Below, piece after piece: positions 30,794-37,780 of a stretch of 37,780 nt of DNA (position 1 is the stretch's first letter; each line of letters starts with the position of its first letter). The notes below the pieces were generated by a model. That model worked only from the letters and a program-made list of their open reading frames with translations, had not been told where the DNA came from and made no database searches. The DNA comes from Gnetum montanum (taxonomy: Eukaryota > Streptophyta > Gnetopsida > Gnetales > Gnetaceae): NCBI GenBank assembly GCA_015680685.1, contig MNCI01023592.1, forward strand, positions 175,451 through 213,230. The letters are read 5' to 3'. The position numbers and the translations under genes were made by a program.

Positions 30794-31882
30794 GAACAAT
30801 GATAATGAAAATGATAGCCTAAATGATAATGAATCTAGCATGTTGCAAAAAGTCTTGCAAAAAAACACAATATGCAAATTACAAATGATACTATTATGTC
30901 CCTGCTATATTTTGTTATCTCCTTACTATACATGAAAGCTAGTTATCTCCCCTTTATGTTCAAGTTGCTAACAATTTGTTGTGAAGATGCTAGGGATGTA
31001 ATAATTGCTACAACAAAACATTCACCCACAATGTCACATAATGATCATTGTTATATTTTTTATATGTATAAAAGATTGTTCTCTCTCCACAATGTTTCTG
31101 GGTATGTAAGGGGCATTGTGGTCCAAACCCAAAGTGATTTGACTTTAGTACACCCTAAGACATATAGCCAACATACAGAAAGATGTAAAATAAAGGCTAA
31201 TTAACAAGCAAAAACCTAGAGTCTTTTCAAATGTTGACACTAAACTTAAACCTACACCTTCAAACCTGAACAAATCCCTTAAAATCATTACAAAGATAGT
31301 CCACATAATAACCCTTACTAATTATTCATGCCTTTGTAAACATTCAGTTTTAACTATGGCAAAATATTTCTAGGACAATAATAAACAAGACATATTTCTA
31401 TTTATAAATGATATCTTCTTGTTTCGAGAATAACCAACTTCATTAGTAAGACGTTATGGTTATCTGTGAATACTTGGATACACCATCTAAAACTAAGCTT
31501 CTAAACTAAGCTTATATTGCATCGCATTTAAGATTTGAGAAAGTTATTTCTTAACTTTGGAGCAAGCAATTGAACTTCACAATATTAGCTGATAACGCAA
31601 TACCATTTTCTAGATTCCAATATTTAATTTTAATTCAATGATACTAGCAAGTTCTAGTTTCTTATTTCTGTAATGACCTCTACACTAGACCTACTCAGGC
31701 TCAGAAATTAGAATGTTTCTTTTCAATGAATGAATAAAATTTCCTTTGTAAGCTAAATTCCTTTCTAAACTACCAAGAATAACCCCCAAATCTCCCTTAA
31801 AAAGGGTCTATGATAATGGAACTTAAATCGCCAGTATGATGAACCCCTACCATCAATGGAACATAGTACCAGAGCAAATAAA
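30794..31882. other. Intergenic stretch between the solo LTR and TOM5
   Basis: AT-rich. A 110-residue frame at 30872-31204 (plus) matches no family I recognise and looks like chance. No RNA gene seen. The TOM5 3' untranslated region probably enters at the high-coordinate end. Confidence 0.5.
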
Positions 31883-31888
31883 TTTATT
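31883..31888 (-). promoter_or_regulatory. Candidate polyadenylation signal of TOM5
   Basis: AATAAA on the minus strand about 190 bp past the TOM5 stop codon. Position is plausible for a plant 3' untranslated region; AT-rich context makes chance occurrence likely. Confidence 0.3.
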
Positions 31889-32075
31889 TGTAATTTCCAA
31901 ATAGGTGAAAGCTTATATAAGGCTACATGAAGTAAAATCAATAACTTACATTGAGTTTCATACTAAAATACATTTTGCCATGCTCTCTAAAAGAATCGCC
32001 TTGCAATTCTCAAATTACACATAAAAGTGACATTCAAAATCTTCCACAACCCAAAGTACACACATATGCAAACTC

Positions 32076-34255
32076 CTAATTTTCCATACTAAATAATTTA
32101 TCACCAAAACTTCGCATAACCACAATTGAACCTGCAAACATTCCAACTGCTCGAAGAAGCCGCTGCCATCAAAACAATGCCCAAAGAAATTAGAAAATCG
32201 CCTTGGTGTTAATGAAAAGGTATAAACTGCATGCTTGATGCAGACAGTTAACAAGTGAAAACCACACTTCATTCAATGTTTTTCACAACCTAGTAATAGG
32301 GAAAGAAATGGAAATTGCTACAAGTCTACAACTACTCAACTGCAAACCAAGTTTCATAATTTTGAATACAACGAAATTATCAAAATTAATTGCAATTGTA
32401 TTAGATATGTGCATTTTTGCACATTTAGTAAGAACTGAATTTAAGAGTTGTCAATTATGGCACATTAAGCATTGATGCATGAATGCTAGAGAAAAAAAAG
32501 GTCATCAACTAGAACCTTAATGGCCATCCTGCCAAGGCAGATCCTAAAAGGATCAATGAATAAGCAAAAGCCTAACCTCTTTTTGAGTGGCTGTGTCAAG
32601 GCTCAAACCAATTCATTTGATACCATGACTATCTAGGAATTGGTAATATAAATATGATACAAGTTGGATATATAGCTTCTACTTTCAATTTAAAAAGCAT
32701 ACATTAGTTATTACATAGAGGATCACTCAATTAAGTGGTAAGACTTGAGATGCCAAATCAAAATTATAAATGACTAATCCAACTAAGGGAGTCAAAGCAA
32801 AGCAAGTAGGAAAATTATATTTTTAAACCAAATTAAATCAGAACTAAAGAATACAAATTACCAGACACGTGTCTGGTATTGACATATGCAACCAACTGAA
32901 TAAAATATTTAAAACCAATATAGTCATATTTCAGATTTCACAAAATGAACATTAAATATGGCATCTTGCAAGTTGATCAACTAGGTTCATGCAGCATTTA
33001 TATTTGGAGAGAACTAAAATTAATCTTAATATTATTCCTTGAGAATACAAAAATCGATGACTGTTGTTGGAAATAAATCAACAGATATTGGCTCCAACAA
33101 TTTTATTTAAATATGACGTTAAATATTCCAAATAATTCACATAAGAGCCCAAAAAATATATTTGGAAATTTGATACAAAATGCAAGAAGCTCATGGTCTA
33201 GCAAAAAAGAACAACAAAAACGTTAGTCCATGTCATTTTCTACCAAGATGTTCACCAGTTATAGTGCATTTAAGATACAAGGAGGAAGGTCTAACTGACC
33301 CAATAAATTGGACCTATAAATTCCCTGATTTTCCAAATGCTTATAATAATAATATTTTCGAGACAGTAAGTCACCACTTAAAAAGGAAATAAAGCAACAT
33401 CCTAAATGCATAATACAATATCATCACCTAGACCCTCAATACTAATCCTGCCAGGCAAGGTGTCGAGAGGGTCAGTCAATAAGAGAAAGCCCAGAAAGCC
33501 TAACCTCTTTTCCAGTGGGTGTGCCTAGTAAATGCATAATACAATAATATTATGCATATTGGGTGTGTGTACAACTTATCCTTGCAATATTCTCTCTCTA
33601 ATCCTTGAGAAATCAATTGCAAGTGATGGTAAATCTATTACAACTATAAGTTAATTTGATAGGTTATACATGCTGTTTGTGTTGATAACATGGACCAGCA
33701 ATATTAATTGAAAATCTATAATGTTAAATACTTAAACAACATCAATTCCCATGAACTAACATCCCAAGTTCACCCCCAGCGGTCTATGCAGAAAAATAGA
33801 ACTAATCCCGCAAAAGAAACTGTTCAACCCGAACCATATCCAAAAGATATGTTGAGCCTCGTTGCAGATGTAATTTAAATCACTTCAGTTTCAGTTTCGC
33901 AACTTCAAACAAAGCCCTAATTATCCTGACCCCTTCAGCGATATGTTGGAAGCGTCGAAAACTTCACAGAAAAGATAAATACAGAAGATTATTGAAACCA
34001 ACACCCAGAGAGAAACCGTTGCAGAAAACCAAAACCCGAGATTTCAAAAATACGGCGGCAGCAGCAAGCATGACTTTCCAGATTTATATCTATTATTTTA
34101 AAAAACCGGAAAGTAGAAGTAAATCAAAAGTTCAAACAAAACCAGATACAGGACAACTAAAAACGAACCATGTTGGCGGCCCATTTCTCTTCATCTTGGA
34201 GTTGAGAATTGATCGCCTCTTTTAGCTGCTGGAAGTAAGCACCACCGATCGCCAT
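32076..34255 (-). CDS. TOM5: TOM5-like subunit of the mitochondrial outer-membrane import complex, two exons
   Basis: Exon 1 (34255-34169) reads MAIGGAYFQQLKEAIN then LQDEEKWAANM; exon 2 (32162-32076) reads RLLRAVGMFAGSIVVMRSFG then DKLFSMEN and TAG. Together they give 57 residues, close to the roughly 54 of plant Tom5. The family pattern is visible: a short cytosolic part with DEEKWA-N-M, then one C-terminal membrane helix with LLRA-GMFAGSI--MR--GD. Tom5 is a small subunit of the TOM translocase, associated with Tom40, that helps precursor proteins enter the pore. The ATG lies in a good plant context (GCGAAATGGCG). The 2,006-bp intron (34168-32163) is phase 0 with donor GTTCGT (weak after +2) and acceptor TTTTGATGGCAG. 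No stop or frame damage is seen, so the gene may be active. Both exons are below usual ORF cut-offs. Confidence 0.85.
32498..32630 (-). mobile_element. SINE-like element, copy B (in the TOM5 intron)
   Basis: On the minus strand: TGGTTTGAGCCTTGACAC (box-B-like, near 32590-32607), ACTCAAAAAGAGGTTAGGCTTTT, GGATCTGCCTTGGCAGGATGG, GGTTCTAGTTGATGACC and a T run. It aligns with the copies at 22143 and 33421 and extends further 5' than the latter, giving a tRNA-like head. Limits are approximate; no target duplication recognised. Confidence 0.55.
33403..33420 (+). repeat. 18-bp target duplication, left copy
   Basis: TAAATGCATAATACAATA recurs exactly at 33529-33546, flanking the SINE-like insertion. 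Confidence 0.9.
33421..33528 (-). mobile_element. SINE-like element, copy C (108 bp, with target duplication)
   Basis: Minus-strand sequence runs GGCACACCCACTGG, AAAGAGGTTAGGCTTT, TTGCCTGGCAGGATTAGTATTGAGG, GTCTAGGTGATGA. The perfect 18-bp flanking repeat is the mark of LINE-type target-primed insertion. It lacks the longer 5' part of copy B, so it may be 5' truncated. Confidence 0.8.
33529..33546 (+). repeat. 18-bp target duplication, right copy
   Basis: Exact repeat of 33403-33420. Confidence 0.9.
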
Positions 34256-36295
34256 TTCGCTAACTCTGCTTCAAGAGGTTTCAGAAACGATCCTTATTCA
34301 GATTCTGCAACTAAGAACTTCAGACCACTATCTAACAATGCTACCTTGAGGGTTTGTTCCCAACCCTAACTCTGCCTTTTGTTAATTTACAGCCGATGTT
34401 TTAAATCTATCCGCTTTGGAAGCTCAAAATAAAATTCATGATCTATAGAACACCCACTAAGAAAAGCTAGTAGAATCAAATAAATAAATATTAAAAATTA
34501 TTTTTCAATAAATTAATAGCTATCTTGCACTTTTTTAACATTAAATTTATTTATCAAATCCACTATCTTTATGCTTTTGGCTTCAACTTTTGGATGGGAA
34601 AGGGTGCTTCTTTAAATTTATTTATTGAATCAATCATCTTTATGCTTTTTACTTTAGATTTCTAAATGGGAGAAGGTGCTTCATTCAAAAAGAATGACTA
34701 TAAGTACACTGATATATGTGATGTTTTAGAAGAATTAGAGAGGAATACAAAGATGCTTCAAATGTTGTTCAAACTTGGAACCTCTTACCTAATGAGACAA
34801 TGAAGTAACCACCTAAGTTCATATCACTAGTTCACTCTATTCCTCTATAGTTTTTGTAATGTATCATGTTGAATTTTTTGTAATTTTAAGTTCAAGCACA
34901 AATGTTGAAAGTGATGTAACTATTGTTAGGAATGAGAGAATTCTAGATAGTTGATCATAGTATATCCTCAAGATGATATAACATTTTGGGTGTATCTATA
35001 GTAAAATTGTTTTAAGTTATAACACCATCCCTAATTTTCACCAAGAATGTATTAATATCATCTAACATAATTGTTAGATTTGAATAGGATTAAATTCGTT
35101 TGGTATTAAATTGTTATGGAACCAACAAGGTGGATTAAATTATAACAATATGAAGAAGGATTTGTTAAAGAGGATTGACTATACTTTACAATGAAGGTTC
35201 CTAATGAGAGGTTGTTCAAATAGGTAACTTCTTATCTGATTAATATCATGCAATTAAGAGGTTGCTAGTTTGAATCAGACTTGTCAATATTGCATTCCTC
35301 TAATGGTTAAAGTATGCAACTTGTGGTTTGCAACTCACAAGTTCAGTTTCAACAAGTATACTAATTTAAAACATCAATATGTTCTGCTTAAGCTCTACAA
35401 AAGTTTTGTGTTGGCTATATGTTCAAATGCATAAGTCATCCAAAAAGAGTATATTAGTGAAGAAGATACCACATGAAATGTTGAATTTATAGGTGGCTAA
35501 AAAAAATAATACGTCCCTTAAGCTAGTAGATGATACTAAAAAAGGTATTTTTTTATACAATTATAAACATTGTAGGTGATTTAAAATTCAAACTAAGTCA
35601 TCCACTAATTCTATGAGTATAGTAAGGATATAGGAATAACACCTCTTTTGAACCATAAGAAGCTCTACATTCTTCTCCAAATTTTCAAAAGTATCATGTT
35701 GGTTATATGTTTTGGATGTACTTATAATCATTAATTCAGGTACCAGTAGGTAACAACAACCATAGTAGGTAGTAGAAAGTAATAGCAACAACAACAGATA
35801 ATAATGGTGATAACAATGATAACAAGTAATGGAATAATGCAACCATAAATTTTATTATGATAGAGACATTTTTATTCCAAATATTGAAACCCTAACAAAG
35901 CATCCTAGAAATTCAATAGATATAAAAGAAATTCAAATTCAGCCAAAGTAGAATAAATTTCATAACGGAATCCTAAAATATCACTAGAATTACAAATCCA
36001 AAATTGACTCACACAATATACATCACAAAATCTCAAATTTTTCAAACACATGCCATAAATACATTTCATTAAATAGTTGCTAACATAATGAAATGTGTGT
36101 TAACCAATTTGCTCCAAAATTTAAAAAGATAAGCATTGTAATATATCCCTCCCTAAATAGAAGCACTACAAACAAAAACTCTTACATGACTTTGATTTTC
36201 TAAAAATGAGCTACAAACTCTAACTAGACATAAAGGTCAAATATTCAAGATTTGAATTGGAACCTAGAAGGAAAACACTTATGTAGTTTTGGAAG
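34256..36295. other. TOM5 upstream region and intergenic DNA
   Basis: 34256 to about 34450 is the TOM5 leader and promoter (minus strand), with slightly higher GC and no clear TATA box. The rest is AT-rich without a recognised gene. An imperfect tandem duplication is at 34541-34682. 35740-35830 is CAA/ATG-repeat-like low complexity; the minus-strand frame there is its by-product. Confidence 0.5.
34541..34682 (+). repeat. Imperfect 71-bp tandem duplication
   Basis: 34541-34611 and 34612-34682 share TTAAATTTATTTAT, ATCTTTATGCTTTT and ATGGGA(A/G)A(G)GGTGCTTC in the same order, with about 20% differences by eye. Confidence 0.75.
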
Positions 36296-36837
36296 TGATG
36301 AGTGGCGAGGTATCCCTACACTCAACCATATGAATATGAGTGTTTCACGCACGTTTCAGTCGAACTCCAAGGACTAAGTGCTTACGTGCCTTAATGGAAC
36401 ACTTAAGGTTAATCAATCGCTATCTTTCCAAACTTACTTGTATTGTCAGGGTTGTATGGTTAAGAAAGCTTGAGGTATATGATTTTTATAACTTTTATCT
36501 TTTTAATGTCTTACGCTAATAGGGGAAGGTGAAGAGAACTAAGTGACTAACTTTCATTAACTATTCACTAACTAAGTTCTAATTGTTCCTAACACCAGTA
36601 TCTGTTCCCACTTGCCACATACATCCTGAACTAGTGCAACGCTACTGGGATTACCAAACGCTAATCGTTACTAGGTTACCAAGCACTACACACATGCTCG
36701 AAGCAGTTGTACTGAGTGTACTTAACTAGGAGAGTCAAGGGTTGAGAGAGATTAATTAACTAGGAAAGCATTTAAACATTCAATAATAATTAATTACTAT
36801 TTAGCTTANNNATTTATCGCGATATCGCAGCTCATCA
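36296..36837 (-). mobile_element. 3' LTR of a second Athila-like element, with assembly gap
   Basis: On the minus strand it starts TGATGAGCTGCGATATCGCG (36837) and ends CGCCACTCATCA (36296). The 3' half aligns with 1-302 (plus) and with the solo LTR. Three Ns at 36809-36811 mark an assembly gap, so the 542-bp length is probably too short. The expected 5-bp duplication would be GGAAG (36291-36295); its partner is outside the window. Confidence 0.85.
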
Positions 36838-36885
36838 TACCCCCATGACTGAATGAAAACTCGTCCTCGAGTTCCTTACAAAATA
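36838..36885 (-). other. Polypurine tract and conserved block of the second Athila-like element
   Basis: Minus-strand GGAACTCGAGGACGAGTTTT then CATTCAGTCATGGGGGTA leads directly into the LTR start. It aligns with 16520-16556 of the complete element. Confidence 0.8.
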
Positions 36886-37780
36886 TTGGGAAGGTATAGG
36901 ATTATTAACTTGAATGACACTAATGGTGAATGGGGTGACACGTGAATGGATCATCATTACAATACATGGCAATATTAGTGTTCATAACCACAAGAGTGAA
37001 CACTATACACATTTGACATCCACCCTTATTTGGCAACTAAGAGAGAAGAGAGAATAAGTTTGTTGCTGCCGACGCCAAGATTGCGCTTTCCGTTGGTCAT
37101 CCATAAGCGCACCATCAATCCTGTTCCTTGCATAACTATTCCAGCATCAGTCCATTCTAAGTGTTCCCTCCAGGTCCAATCCAATGTTGTATGATTTCCA
37201 TCTGCACACACAACACAGTCTCATATTAGCAAGGATAAATGAATCACAATGCAGTTGATACCTTGCCTCTGTGCACGGTCTATTGGCTGAGTTGTGATAT
37301 GGCTAATACGGATTCTGTAGATATAACACTGGTGACTACCGAAGGAGAAAATTGAAAAAATTGGACTAGGACTCCCATGACTAAGAGCAATCCTCTGGTA
37401 GCAATAGAATGGAAAAAGATAGGGAATAAGAAAGATAGAAAAAGAAACAACGGCAACACCGATAAAATGGATGTCAGAGGTGGAAATGAACAAAATAAAT
37501 GTTGATTGCAGAAATGTTTAAGGAAAAGAAGTTAACTAATGCACCAAGTAGGAACGCTAGTGGGTCCTCCCCAAAGCAAACTCATGCCCTTAATGCCCTG
37601 ACAATACCACATTCAAAGAGTCCGTAGGCTTTGGAAATGTCATTTGGAAGTAAGAGTTAAAGTCTTAACCACAAGAATTTACCAAAAATAAAATAATGCA
37701 TCCACCAAAATATAGACTACTGATACAACTGGCAATGAGGTGGTAAATGGGGAAAGAAGGATGGAAAGAAGAGAATGGAA
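36886..37780 (-). mobile_element. Internal 3' part of the second Athila-like element (cut by the window end)
   Basis: By position this is the region upstream of the 3' LTR of the minus-strand element. The frames at 37026-37211 and 37221-37493 (minus) are not recognised and do not resemble the third ORF of the complete element. How far the element extends cannot be seen. Confidence 0.55.

Larger units (their letters stand above)
32163..34168 (-). other. TOM5 intron with inserted retroposons
   Basis: AT-rich, GT-AG bounded. It contains two minus-strand SINE-like copies (about 32500 and 33421) and a possible tRNA-like head at 32721-32744 (TCAATTAAGTGGTAAGAC). Open frames at 33180-33392 and 33992-34225 on the plus strand are chance. 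Confidence 0.75.

Noticed and set aside
30872-31204. 110-residue frame as a gene
   Set aside because: No family similarity, composition like the flanks, and no flanking signals that support it.
32015-32272. 85-residue minus-strand frame
   Set aside because: It overlaps TOM5 exon 2 in another frame; the other frame carries the conserved Tom5 residues and correct splice phase.

Overview
The window is nuclear DNA from a seed plant. It is AT-rich and dominated by decayed LTR retrotransposons, with two split host loci of plant-family genes: a MATE transporter relic and a small, apparently intact gene for the mitochondrial import subunit TOM5. Old uncollapsed elements, introns of about 2 kb and many small retroposons suit a large genome such as a gymnosperm's, but the sequence alone does not fix the species. 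Nothing bacterial, organellar or CRISPR-like is visible.

Layout. 1-302 is the 3' end of a gypsy-type LTR sitting directly inside a Ty1/copia pol remnant (303-1067), which is followed by the copia polypurine tract and 3' LTR (1083-1680). 1681-4851 is intergenic with two tRNA-like SINE heads. 4857-17462 is a complete but dead Athila-like Ty3/gypsy element: 885/906-bp LTRs, a 5-bp target duplication CCAGT, a tRNA-Asp-type primer site, gag, a protease-RT-RNase H-integrase frame, a long spacer with a U3-like promoter segment, and a third ORF after pol. Its LTRs differ at about 9% of sites by hand alignment. 17468-21261 is intergenic.

21262 to about 24829 (perhaps to 27076) is a MATE transporter pseudogene on the plus strand. 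Successive exons keep family motifs but carry stops, frameshifts and a 151-bp tandem duplication covering part of an exon. 27077-29574 is repeat-bearing intergenic DNA. 29580-30788 is a minus-strand solo LTR with perfect TAGAT target duplications and two tandem copies of its promoter module. 32076-34255 (minus) is a two-exon TOM5 gene whose 2.0-kb intron holds two SINE-like insertions, one with an 18-bp target duplication. 36296-37780 is the 3' LTR and adjoining internal DNA of another minus-strand element of the same clade, with a 3-N assembly gap.

How the parts relate. All four gypsy-type LTR units share a terminus (GTAGGGGTACCT...CTCATCA), and two of them also share a polypurine-tract block, so at least three subfamilies of one clade have colonised this locus. 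Element decay is mainly by in-frame stop codons that can be explained by C-to-T or G-to-A change, as expected for methylated, silenced repeats. The points most worth follow-up are the internal U3-like promoter ahead of the third ORF, the U3 inverted repeat, the duplicated promoter in the solo LTR, the unnamed SINE family, and the TOM5 gene, which simple ORF calling misses.
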